A stretch of 64,000 bases of DNA from Pelagibius sp040217155 (GTDB taxonomy: Bacteria; Pseudomonadota; Alphaproteobacteria; Kiloniellales; Kiloniellaceae). Positions 8,264 through 15,560 of this stretch are shown one piece after another (position 1 is the stretch's first letter; each line of letters begins with the position of its first letter). The notes below the pieces were generated by a model, which searched no databases, was not told where the DNA came from, and saw only the letters and a program-made list of their open reading frames with translations. A program made the position numbers and the translations under genes. The DNA lies in assembly GCA_040217155.1 (NCBI GenBank), contig JAVJNS010000026.1:310001-374000 (forward strand), read 5' to 3'.

Positions 8264-8283
8264 CCTCCGATCCCGCTCGGAGG
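8264..8283. promoter_or_regulatory. Inverted repeat in the cysG/lipoprotein divergent region
   Basis: CCTCCGA (8264-8270) and TCGGAGG (8277-8283) form a perfect 7-bp dyad with a six-base centre, about 80 bases upstream of cysG. The flank toward the lipoprotein gene is AT-rich (about 8335-8390). It could be an operator controlling the cys operon or a leader hairpin. No T-tract follows on either strand, so a terminator is unlikely. Confidence 0.35.
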
Positions 8284-8463
8284 CGAACAATTTCACGACA
8301 AAATTAGGGTGAAAGAAGCAATTTGTCCAGTTCATACTGTAAAAATAAAAGATTATACACTAAAAATATGTTATAAATATTCTTGCAGCAAAGGCTTCGC
8401 GGGTGACAGGCGAGCCGCATCTGCCGTATCAATACGGACTGTTGTTACTCCGGGAGTCGCCTT

Positions 8464-8838
8464 ATGCCTTTTGCGCCGCGAATTGGCCTGATGCTGCTGA
8501 TTCTGTCTGCCACGAGCCTGGCCGGTTGCAGTGCCGCGCCCTTCGCCGTCGAAGGCTCCGAGGCGGCCGTTGACGCGGCCAAGGCCGAAGGACAGGACAC
8601 ACTGCCGCGTCTCCGGCCGCGCGCCGTCGGGGTGTGCTATAGTCCGGCCGTCAACGAGCCGGCGGAGATTGAGGCAGAGGCACTCTATCTCTGCGAAGGC
8701 GGCCGCCTCGTCCAGCAGGACGAAGATTTTTTCTGGAACGGCTGCTCGCTCAGCCAGCCGAATCGGATCAGCTACGTCTGTTACCCACCGGATAAGGCCA
8801 GGCGCTTGCCGGCCGAAGAGACCCCGCCGGCAAACTGA
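8464..8838 (+). CDS. Small cysteine-patterned lipoprotein, function unknown
   Basis: A 124-residue lipoprotein. A classic type II signal peptide ends in the lipobox LAGC, with Cys22 as the lipid-carrying residue. The mature part has a polar linker and four further cysteines (58, 77, 94 and 106) set in GVCYS, YLCEG, NGCSL and YVCYP, which suggests two disulfides in a small periplasmic domain of about 60 residues. A GGAG lies eight bases before the ATG. It stands alone: cysG diverges upstream and a minus-strand P-loop gene converges downstream. I do not recognise the family. Confidence 0.8.
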   Translation: MPFAPRIGLMLLILSATSLAGCSAAPFAVEGSEAAVDAAKAEGQDTLPRLRPRAVGVCYSPAVNEPAEIEAEALYLCEGGRLVQQDEDFFWNGCSLSQPNRISYVCYPPDKARRLPAEETPPAN

Positions 8839-8866
8839 TGGCTGCGCGGCGGCCGCGCGACCGGAT

Positions 8867-9427
8867 TCAGCCCCTGGGCTTGGCGCTGATGGCTCGAAGA
8901 ATCTGCCTCACCTGGCGGTCCACAGGCGCGACGCCGTTCAGGCGCAAGACGTCGCAAGAGAGTCCGGCAAGCCAGACTTGGTGCAGCTTTCGGCTGCGGC
9001 GATCAACACCGGCGGTGTCGTAGGACCGGGCCCAGCCGAGCAAATCCCGGTAGCGCGGAAACATCGGCCCGCCTTGGCTGATTGCCCTCTCGCCAAATCG
9101 TTTCGTTTCGCGAGCGCGCAGCCGCAGCAACCTGATCTCGGTAGGCACCGTCAAGAAGACGGCAAGGTCAAAAAACGGCACCAGCGAGTCGCCCCAGCCT
9201 TCGAGCGCGCCGGAGAGGACCCAGGAGTCTGTGCCTTCGAGAAGCGGCCGCATGAGTTCCAGGCGATCAGCGGCGCACCGGCTTTCCTGGAAGGGCGGAT
9301 CGCTGGGTTTCCAATAGAAGTCATCGCTATCGAAATGTGCGACGGACAACCGCGCTGCCAGGGCACTTCCGAGAGTTGTGGTTCCGGCACCGGACGCGCC
9401 GGTGATGTGGATTCGTTTATTGACCAT
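8867..9427 (-). CDS. Adenylate-kinase-like P-loop protein with atypical Walker A (copy 1)
   Basis: A 186-residue P-loop protein of the small-molecule kinase type. The N-terminus reads HITGASGAGTTTLG: the phosphate-binding loop has Thr where Walker A normally has Lys. It is followed by HFDSDDFYW, a likely substrate/metal acidic patch, and a lid-like region with LRLRARETKRFGER. It is a diverged paralogue of the protein at 9638-10189. Its start (9427) is chosen because the coding pattern begins at MVNKRIHITG; the ribosome site is weak. About 210 non-coding bases separate the two copies. The substrate is unknown. Confidence 0.75.
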   Translation of the reverse strand: MVNKRIHITGASGAGTTTLGSALAARLSVAHFDSDDFYWKPSDPPFQESRCAADRLELMRPLLEGTDSWVLSGALEGWGDSLVPFFDLAVFLTVPTEIRLLRLRARETKRFGERAISQGGPMFPRYRDLLGWARSYDTAGVDRRSRKLHQVWLAGLSCDVLRLNGVAPVDRQVRQILRAISAKPRG

Positions 9428-9637
9428 CGCGCTAGCCTGTGCGGGCGCGGGTGATTCCAGCCCGCGTTCGGGTGGACGCCATCGCCACCTCCCTGAAACT
9501 TCGGAGCGCGTGCAGGCCACAAAGCAGCCCTTGTCGCACAGAATCTGAGCGCCAGGGCCGCACCAAGCGGGTCATATCGCCGCTCGAGGGCGACAACAGA
9601 TCGATCAGGCTGGCATCAGTTTTTGCGTGTTGGCGGC

Positions 9638-10189
9638 TCAAAGACCGTGTATCCGGATTGCTTCCAGGCAGTCTTGTACCTGGCGGTCCAGCGGCATTTC
9701 TCCTTCGAGGCGCAGTACGGGGCAGGCGAGCTGCGACAGCCACTGCTCGTGCAGTGCGCGGTTGCGCCCCTGAGCGACGCCATTCTCATAGCTCGATGCC
9801 CAATTCAAGAACATCCTGTACGACCCGTGGCGATCGCCTCCGGGGAGAAAGCGCGCGGCGTCGGGGCGCAGGCGATCGCGCTGCGTAATGCGATCGATGC
9901 GAACCTTCGTTGGGACCGACAGGAAGACCACAAGGTCGAACAGCGGTTCGATCGGCCCTCCCCATTCGCCAATTGAGCCGGAAAGAATCCAGCTGCCCGC
10001 TTCGCTGAAAGCCGATCGCATCAGGTTCAGCCGCTCCTCTAAGGCCCGCGGCGCGCTGTAGGGCGGATCGGTCTTCTTCCAGAAGAAATCATCCGTGTCG
10101 AATTGGTCGATGCCGAGCTCTTCGGCAAGCGCGCGGCCGAGGCTTGTGGTGCCGGAGCCCGACGCGCCGGTAATATGCAGCCCGATCAT
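9638..10189 (-). CDS. Adenylate-kinase-like P-loop protein with atypical Walker A (copy 2), coupled to queG
   Basis: A 183-residue paralogue of the protein encoded at 8867-9427. It has HITGASGSGTTSLG, again with Thr replacing the Walker A lysine, then QFDTDDFFWKKTDPPY, SGSIGEWGG and VPTKVRIDRITQRD, all matched in the sister protein. Its ATG at 10189 overlaps the queG stop as ATGA, with GGAGG and GAGGG just upstream, so it is translationally coupled to queG. Proteins of this look are usually annotated as AAA-family or adenylate kinase-like ATPases. The queuosine context hints at, but does not prove, a nucleoside or base substrate. Confidence 0.78.
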   Translation of the reverse strand: MIGLHITGASGSGTTSLGRALAEELGIDQFDTDDFFWKKTDPPYSAPRALEERLNLMRSAFSEAGSWILSGSIGEWGGPIEPLFDLVVFLSVPTKVRIDRITQRDRLRPDAARFLPGGDRHGSYRMFLNWASSYENGVAQGRNRALHEQWLSQLACPVLRLEGEMPLDRQVQDCLEAIRIHGL

Positions 10190-11316
10190 GCCTCCACCCT
10201 CTCGCAGGCCTGCCGCCATTCCTCCAGCACCGCCTCGTCGTCTTCCTCGCTGCCGTGCGCGCTACGCAGGGCACGGAGCGCGGCTGCGTCGCGCAGGCGG
10301 GACAGCGCCCAGACGGCCATGGCCCGGACCAGCGGCGAAGCATCGTCCAGCAGGGCCTCTGCCGAGGGGGCCAAGGCGGCTTCTCCGCTGTTTCCCACTG
10401 CGATCAGAACGTTGCGGATAAAGCGGTCGCGTCCGGTCCGTTTGATGGGGGAGCCGGCGAAAACCCGCCGGAAGGCAGTGTCATCCAGTGCCAGCAAATC
10501 CTTCAGACGCGGCGCCGTCAACTCGGCTCGGGGAAGGAAGGCCGGCTCCTCGCTGCGCCGGGCGAACTTGTTCCAGGGACAGACCGCCAGGCAATCGTCG
10601 CAGCCATAGATTCGGTTGCCCATGGCGCTGCGAAACTCCCTCGCAATATGACCCTTGTGCTCGATGGTAAGGTAGGAGATGCAGCGCCGGGCATCGAGGC
10701 GGTAGGGACCGAGAAAGGCATTGGTGGGGCAGATGTCCAGGCAGCGCCGGCAGGAGCCGCAATGGTCGCTCTGCGCTGCGTCGTGCATGAGTTCCAGGTC
10801 AGTGAAAACCTCACCGAGGAACAGCCAGGAACCGAGATCGAGGGACACCAGGTTGCTGTGCTTGCCCTGCCAGCCGAGTCCGGCGGCTTGGGCCAGATGC
10901 TTTTCCATGACCGGCGCGGTATCGACGAAGACTTTGACCGCGGCGCCCAGGTCCTCGTGCAGCCAGCGTGCGAGGGATTTGAGCCGTTTCTTTATGAGGT
11001 CGTGGTAGTCGGCATTGCGCGCGTAGACGGAAATCGAAGCGCGGTCGCGGTGCTCGAGCAGGGCAAGGGGGTCTTCCGCGGGGCCGTAGTTCTGGCCCAG
11101 TACAATGACGGTCTTTGCTTTCGGCCATAGGGTTTGAGGGTCGGCGCGGCGCTCGGCATCGCGCGCCAGCCAGTCCATATCGCCGTGGCAGCCTTCTGCC
11201 AGGAATGCCAGGAATTCGGCGCGTGCCGAAGCCGCGACCCCGGCGCGGGCGAAACCGACGGCGTCGAAGCCCAGCGCCAGCGCGCGCTCGCGGATCTCGG
11301 CGCGCCTGTCACTCAC
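10186..11316 (-). CDS. queG: Epoxyqueuosine reductase
   Basis: A 376-residue cobalamin-dependent iron-sulfur enzyme that performs the last step of queuosine formation on tRNA (epoxyqueuosine to queuosine). The N-terminal part has VDTAPVMEKH around 131-140, holding the proposed catalytic Asp132. Two [4Fe-4S] motifs follow: Cys186/189/192/196 (CGSCRRCLDIC) and Cys239/242/246 (CDDCLAVC). A C-terminal HEAT-like repeat segment (about 300-376) is usual for tRNA contact. It lies six bases after tgt in the same operon and overlaps the next P-loop gene. Confidence 0.95.
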   Translation of the reverse strand: MSDRRAEIRERALALGFDAVGFARAGVAASARAEFLAFLAEGCHGDMDWLARDAERRADPQTLWPKAKTVIVLGQNYGPAEDPLALLEHRDRASISVYARNADYHDLIKKRLKSLARWLHEDLGAAVKVFVDTAPVMEKHLAQAAGLGWQGKHSNLVSLDLGSWLFLGEVFTDLELMHDAAQSDHCGSCRRCLDICPTNAFLGPYRLDARRCISYLTIEHKGHIAREFRSAMGNRIYGCDDCLAVCPWNKFARRSEEPAFLPRAELTAPRLKDLLALDDTAFRRVFAGSPIKRTGRDRFIRNVLIAVGNSGEAALAPSAEALLDDASPLVRAMAVWALSRLRDAAALRALRSAHGSEEDDEAVLEEWRQACERVEA

Positions 11317-11322
11317 TGCTGC

Positions 11323-12456
11323 TTAGAGGGCCGCGATGTCGCCCTCTGCCTCTTGTCGCTCAAAGGCGGCAATGAAATCCTCCAGTCGGCCGTTTTCGAT
11401 AGCAAGCCGCAGGCCGGCCATGGTCCCCTGATAATAGTGCAGATTGTGCAGTGTCAGGAGGATTGGACCAAGCATCTCCTTGGCCTTGAAGAGATGGTGC
11501 AGATAGGCACGGCTGTAACCGGTGCAGGCCGGGCAGGGGCAGTTGGCGTCCAACGGGCGCGGGTCGTCGCGGTGGCGCGCGTTCATCATGTTGAGGGTTC
11601 CATGCCCGGTGAAGGCTTGCCCGGTGCGGCCACTGCGTGTCGGCAACACACAGTCGAACATATCGATGCCGCGGCGCACGGCGCCGACAATATCGGCCGG
11701 TTTGCCGACGCCCATAAGGTAGCGTGGCCGGCCCTCCGGGAGGTGCGGGACCGTCGTCTCCAACACCTCGAACATGGCTTTCTGGCCTTCGCCGACGGCC
11801 AGACCGCCAACCGCATAACCGTCGAAGGCGATCCCCGTCAAGGCCTCGGCCGAGCGGCCGCGCAGGTCTGGATAGACGCTGCCCTGCACAATCCCGAAAA
11901 GGCCGTAGCCCGGCCGCTGGGTGAAGGCGGCTTTGCTGCGTGCGGCCCAGCGCAGGGAGCGCTCCATGGACTCCCGTGCCACCGCTTCTGTCGCCGGAAA
12001 CGGGGTGCATTCGTCAAGCACCATGGTGACGTCGGCGTCGAGCAGTTCCTGGATTTCCATGGCGCGCTCAGGCGTCAGTTCGTGCGGCGTACCGTCTAGA
12101 TGCGAGCGGAAGGTGACGCCCTCCTCAGTGATTTTGCGCAGGCCTTCCAGCGACATGACCTGAAAGCCGCCGGAATCGGTGAGGATCGGTCCCGGCCAGT
12201 TCATGAAGCTGTGCAGGCCGCCGAGCTGCGCCACCCGTTCGGCGCCGGGGCGCAGCATCAGGTGATAGGTGTTGCCGAGGATGATCTCGGCGCCGCTGGC
12301 GGCGACCTGATCCGGGGTGAGGCCTTTCACGGTCCCGGCAGTGCCCACGGTCATGAACGCCGGTGTGTTGACGACGCCATGGGCCGTCGTCAGGCGGCCG
12401 CGCCGGGCCGCGCCGTCGGTCGCCATTACCTGATAGTGGAGCGCGCTTTTGGTCAT
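11323..12456 (-). CDS. tgt: tRNA-guanine transglycosylase
   Basis: A 377-residue enzyme exchanging guanine-34 for the queuine precursor preQ1 in tRNAs with GUN anticodons. Asp94 in ILTDSGGFQVMSL is the general acid/base and Asp268 in DMFDCVLPTRSGR the nucleophile. CPCPAC (306-311) plus a later His bind zinc. The ATG at 12456 overlaps the queA stop as ATGA, so the two are coupled; the much longer open frame upstream lies inside queA in another phase. Length is normal for bacterial Tgt. Confidence 0.96.
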   Translation of the reverse strand: MTKSALHYQVMATDGAARRGRLTTAHGVVNTPAFMTVGTAGTVKGLTPDQVAASGAEIILGNTYHLMLRPGAERVAQLGGLHSFMNWPGPILTDSGGFQVMSLEGLRKITEEGVTFRSHLDGTPHELTPERAMEIQELLDADVTMVLDECTPFPATEAVARESMERSLRWAARSKAAFTQRPGYGLFGIVQGSVYPDLRGRSAEALTGIAFDGYAVGGLAVGEGQKAMFEVLETTVPHLPEGRPRYLMGVGKPADIVGAVRRGIDMFDCVLPTRSGRTGQAFTGHGTLNMMNARHRDDPRPLDANCPCPACTGYSRAYLHHLFKAKEMLGPILLTLHNLHYYQGTMAGLRLAIENGRLEDFIAAFERQEAEGDIAAL

Positions 12457-13490
12457 GCCGGCATCTCCGGCTCCAGCAGGCAGGCATCGCCGTAGGAGTA
12501 GAAGCGATAACCGGTGGCGATGGCATGGGCGTAGGCCGCTTCCATGCGCGACTTTCCGGCAAAGGCGCAGACCAGCATGAAAAGCGTTGAGCGCGGCAGG
12601 TGAAAATTGGTCATCAACAGATCGACAGCTTTGAAACGATGGCCGGGCAGGATGAAAAGGTTGGTCTCGCCGGCGAAGGCGGCAAGGCCGCCGTCCGCCT
12701 TGGCGGCGCTCTCCAGCAGGCGCAGCGCGGTGGTGCCGACCGCGACGATGCGCCCACCGGCGGACCGTGCCGCGTCGATCGCCGCCGCCGCTTCGGCGGT
12801 AATCTCGCCCCATTCGCTGTGCATGTGGTGATGCTCCACCGTCTCGGTCTTGACCGGCAGGAAGGTGCCGGCACCCACATGCAGGGTCACGTTGGCGCGC
12901 CGGATGCCGCGCGCCGAGAGGTTTTGCAGCAGATCCGCCGTGAAATGCAGGCCGGCGGTTGGTGCCGCCACGGCGCCGTCCCGCCGGGCAAAAACGGTCT
13001 GATAGTCGGTGCGGTCGCGGGGATCGCCGCTTCTGTCGCGCAGTATGTAGGGTGGCAGTGGCATGACACCATGACGTTGCAAGGCCGCGAGCAGGTCACT
13101 GCCGTCACGGCCGAAGCGCAATGTCACTTCACCGCCCTCTCCCTTGCCGATGACTTCGGCGGCAAAACCCGGGGCGAAGTCGATCTCGTCGCCGGGGCTG
13201 AGCTTGCGTGCCGGCCGGGCGAAAGCTTTCCAGGTGTCGCTCTGGATGGCTTGGTGGAGGGTCACTTCCACGCTTGCGGTGCGGCGCTTGCCTGCCAGAC
13301 GGGCGGGAATCACCTTGGTGTCGTTGGTGACCAGGATATCGCCGGGCCGGAGCAAGGCACCCAGCTCGCTGACTTTATGGTCTTCGAGTCTCTGCCCGAC
13401 ATGCAGCAGGCGCGCCTGATCGCGCGGCTCAACCGGGTGCTGCGCGATCAGCGCGCGGGGCAGATCGAAGTCGAAATCGTCGGTTCGCAT
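12453..13490 (-). CDS. queA: S-adenosylmethionine:tRNA ribosyltransferase-isomerase
   Basis: A 345-residue enzyme that moves the ribosyl unit of SAM onto preQ1 in tRNA, giving epoxyqueuosine. Characteristic segments are FDFDLPRALIAQHP at the start, DILVTNDTKVIPARL, AAPTAGLHFT, HHMHSEW and FHLPRSTLFMLVCAFAG. It heads the queA-tgt-queG run with four-base overlaps downstream. The ribosome site before the ATG is poor. The upstream gene on the same strand ends 77 bases away, so a promoter could lie in between. Confidence 0.95.
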   Translation of the reverse strand: MRTDDFDFDLPRALIAQHPVEPRDQARLLHVGQRLEDHKVSELGALLRPGDILVTNDTKVIPARLAGKRRTASVEVTLHQAIQSDTWKAFARPARKLSPGDEIDFAPGFAAEVIGKGEGGEVTLRFGRDGSDLLAALQRHGVMPLPPYILRDRSGDPRDRTDYQTVFARRDGAVAAPTAGLHFTADLLQNLSARGIRRANVTLHVGAGTFLPVKTETVEHHHMHSEWGEITAEAAAAIDAARSAGGRIVAVGTTALRLLESAAKADGGLAAFAGETNLFILPGHRFKAVDLLMTNFHLPRSTLFMLVCAFAGKSRMEAAYAHAIATGYRFYSYGDACLLEPEMPA

Positions 13491-13567
13491 GAAGAAGACG
13501 CGTTTTGGGGCAGACTGACGCTGTGATGGCGCCTAAGTAGCACTGCGCCGGCGGCAGGCCAAGCGGC

Positions 13568-14092
13568 CTAGTTTTGCGGCAGGTAGAGGGGAATTGGGGT
13601 CGTGCCCACGGCCGCGCCGGCGGCCGTTTCCAACGGTGGGGATCCATAGAGGCGGTTGGCGATCGACGGCAGTTCCGCTCGGGGCGTTGCCGGGCCGCCG
13701 CCCGCCGGCGCCAGTAGGGTTTGCTCGAGAGCCTCGCCGCCGCCCCGGGCGTAGTCTTGGCCGCTGTAGGTCAACAGGCGGCCATTCTCGATGACGTAAA
13801 CGACGTTGCCGGTGTCAGACGGAGCGGGCGGCGCCGAGGTAACCAGTGGAGGCCCCAATGGCACCAGGGTTGGCGTTGCAGTCGCCACGGCGGCCTTGCC
13901 CGCTGGCTGTCCGCCCGCGCCGAAGGTCCGCGCGTAAACCTCACTATAGGGTGAACCGTCTGAGGCGGCATAGGTCGATGAAAAATAGGGCGCCGACTGG
14001 GCGGCCACCTGATCTGCGCAAAAGAGCGCTGTGACGCCGGCCGGAAGGACGGCAATTGTCGCTGCCAGCGCGTGCCCGCGAAGTCCCAGCAT
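13568..14092 (-). CDS. Secreted Ala/Pro/Gly-rich hypothetical protein
   Basis: A 174-residue protein with an N-terminal signal peptide: a hydrophobic stretch after the first few residues and a probable cleavage after VAAQSA near residue 33. The mature region is low in complexity, rich in Ala, Pro, Gly and Thr, with one more structured stretch (NVVYVIENGRLLTYSGQ). No family is recognised. It lies on the queA strand 77 bases upstream of queA, but nothing ties it to queuosine. It should be periplasmic or surface-exposed. Confidence 0.6.
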   Translation of the reverse strand: MLGLRGHALAATIAVLPAGVTALFCADQVAAQSAPYFSSTYAASDGSPYSEVYARTFGAGGQPAGKAAVATATPTLVPLGPPLVTSAPPAPSDTGNVVYVIENGRLLTYSGQDYARGGGEALEQTLLAPAGGGPATPRAELPSIANRLYGSPPLETAAGAAVGTTPIPLYLPQN

Positions 14093-14177
14093 CGTTTTCC
14101 CTTTCTGCCGCGGCGTGGAGGCCCATTTAGCGGTTTCCGGGCGGCAGGGTCCAGGGCCGAATTTGCCGGGCTCTTGA

Positions 14178-14630
14178 CTACAGAATTCGGCGGTCTCGCC
14201 GATCCTGCTCTCCTAGCGACTTCACCAGGGCGTAGATTTGCCGGCGCACGGACGGATCGTCGATCTTGTTGTAGGCTTGTACCAGTTTCACGGTGTCCGG
14301 CCTTCCGAACAGCGGGTCGAGTTTCTGGTCCGCGGCAGCTTGATCGTCATCTCCGGATGTTGTGGTTGCGTTGCCGCGCTTCGCCGCGATGTCCTCAAAG
14401 AAATAGGCCAGTGGTACCCGCAACGCCTGGGCGAGGTGATACAGCCTGCTGGCGAAAATACGGTTGCTGCCGCGTTCGTATTTTTGGATTTGCTGGAAGG
14501 TGATGCCGAGGGCGCGCGCCAGTGTTTCCTGGCTGAAACCCATCGCGAGACGGCGGAGGCGCAACCGGGAACCGATGGCAGTGTCGATGGGGTCCGGGCC
14601 GGGGGCAGAACCGGCAAGATTGTCTGTCAC
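14178..14630 (-). CDS. XRE/Cro-family transcriptional regulator (paralogue)
   Basis: A 150-residue regulator with a Cro/CI-type helix-turn-helix at about residues 18-80, including TFQQIQKYERG, the same core as the regulator at 461-910. The two also share the ending of the domain (YFFE), a polar linker and a C-terminal helix beginning KLVQAYNKI here. It begins with GTG at 14630; the ribosome site is weak. The next gene upstream on the same strand ends about 200 bases away, so it probably has its own promoter. Targets are unknown; the matching recognition helices suggest the two paralogues may bind similar operators. Confidence 0.85.
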   Translation of the reverse strand: MTDNLAGSAPGPDPIDTAIGSRLRLRRLAMGFSQETLARALGITFQQIQKYERGSNRIFASRLYHLAQALRVPLAYFFEDIAAKRGNATTTSGDDDQAAADQKLDPLFGRPDTVKLVQAYNKIDDPSVRRQIYALVKSLGEQDRRDRRIL

Positions 14631-14833
14631 TTTCTGGATCTCTTTTCTCAGTTGACCCAGCGGCGATGGGTGGATACGTGCAATGGCTAGCGGGCAGATG
14701 GAGAAGCAGGCTTACCGCAAAGGAAATCCATCGAGCAAGCGCGCGAATTGATCAGGGGCTTGCCGCGGCAGTTAAGTGTTCTTCGGTAGCTATTTAGTCT
14801 AAGGGGCCCGAAAGCATCCTAAGCGATCATGCT

Positions 14834-15196
14834 TCAGTCGTCGGAGATCAGCCAAGCGGCCGTGGTGTCGGTCGTCTCGGCGCGGTCGGGCCGACGGCTC
14901 CCTGCTGGGGCGAAGAGATCGCGAAGGGTCTCTAGAATCGGCAGCACTTCGGGACTGGCGACAGAATAGAAAACCGTCTGCGCTGATCGTCGGGTGGCCA
15001 CCAGGTTATCATGACGCAGCTTGGCAAGATGTTGCGATAGTGCCGACTGGCTGAGGCCGACCAGACGGCAGAGTTCAGTGACCGAGTGTTCCCGTTTCGA
15101 AAGATGGCAGAGAATGAGCAGCCGGCGCTCATTTCCCATCGCCTTCAGCAGGCGGCTGGCACGTCCAGTAGTAAGGAGAAGAGGTCCGTAGGGCAT
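14834..15196 (-). CDS. ArsR/BigR-like regulator, possible persulfide sensor with altered cysteines
   Basis: A 120-residue winged-helix protein of the ArsR/SmtB fold, closest in look to the BigR/SqrR/YgaV group that senses reactive sulfur: NERRLLILCHL near 22-32, then ELCRLVGLSQSALSQHLAKLR as the DNA-reading helices. BigR/SqrR use two conserved cysteines, one in LLILC and one near the C-terminus. Here Cys30 matches the first, but the C-terminal site reads LRDLFAPAG with no Cys; a different cysteine, Cys43, lies in the recognition region. It is divergent from a tusA-like gene, fitting a sulfur role. The start has no clear ribosome site. Confidence 0.8.
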   Translation of the reverse strand: MPYGPLLLTTGRASRLLKAMGNERRLLILCHLSKREHSVTELCRLVGLSQSALSQHLAKLRHDNLVATRRSAQTVFYSVASPEVLPILETLRDLFAPAGSRRPDRAETTDTTAAWLISDD

Positions 15197-15259
15197 AAAT
15201 CTGATACTTGTTCACCAAAACCATTGGTCAAGGCTTCCCGACAAAACTTATGGTGGATC

Positions 15260-15271
15260 TCAAGGCCTTGA
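15260..15271. promoter_or_regulatory. Palindrome between the ArsR-like gene and the tusA-like gene
   Basis: TCAAGGCCTTGA is a perfect 12-bp palindrome in the 124-base divergent region, 49 bases before the tusA-like start. A weaker dyad ACCA-N7-TGGT lies nearer the regulator gene. Either could be the operator of the ArsR-like protein, which would then control both itself and the sulfur carrier. Confidence 0.4.
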
Positions 15272-15320
15272 TCCTCCGAATAACGAGCTACAACTTGAGC
15301 GCAGTTGAAGGATAAGCGGT

Positions 15321-15548
15321 GTGACTACCACCTTATTGGACGCAACGGGTCTGCGATGCCCGCTGCCGGTCTTGCGGGCGCGCAAAGCGATGAAGAGCGT
15401 GGCCGCAGGCGGCGTGCTTGAGGTCAAGGCCACCGACCCGGGTGCCGTAGCGGACTTTCAGTCCTTCTGTGAGACCACGGGTGACGAGTTGATGGATTGG
15501 CGTGAGAACGATGGCGTTTTCGTGTTTCAGATCCGCAAGGCCGGATAG
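15321..15548 (+). CDS. TusA-family sulfur carrier protein
   Basis: A 75-residue protein of the TusA/SirA family, which carries persulfide sulfur on a conserved cysteine. The motif GLRCPLPVLRARKAM is the canonical CPxP signature, and the rest (LEVKATDPGAVADFQSFC, then VFVFQIRK) follows the two-layer fold. It starts with GTG after AAGGA. TusA proteins act in tRNA thiolation, molybdopterin or sulfur oxidation; the divergent ArsR/BigR-like gene favours a role in handling reactive sulfur. It converges with the RND operon, leaving 12 bases. Confidence 0.9.
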   Translation: MTTTLLDATGLRCPLPVLRARKAMKSVAAGGVLEVKATDPGAVADFQSFCETTGDELMDWRENDGVFVFQIRKAG

Positions 15549-15560
15549 ATCACCGCGGCT

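Noticed and set aside
9439..9888. A 149-codon plus-strand ORF across the two P-loop genes
   Set aside because: It is antisense to the second P-loop gene and the intergenic gap; the product is Arg/Ala-rich noise.
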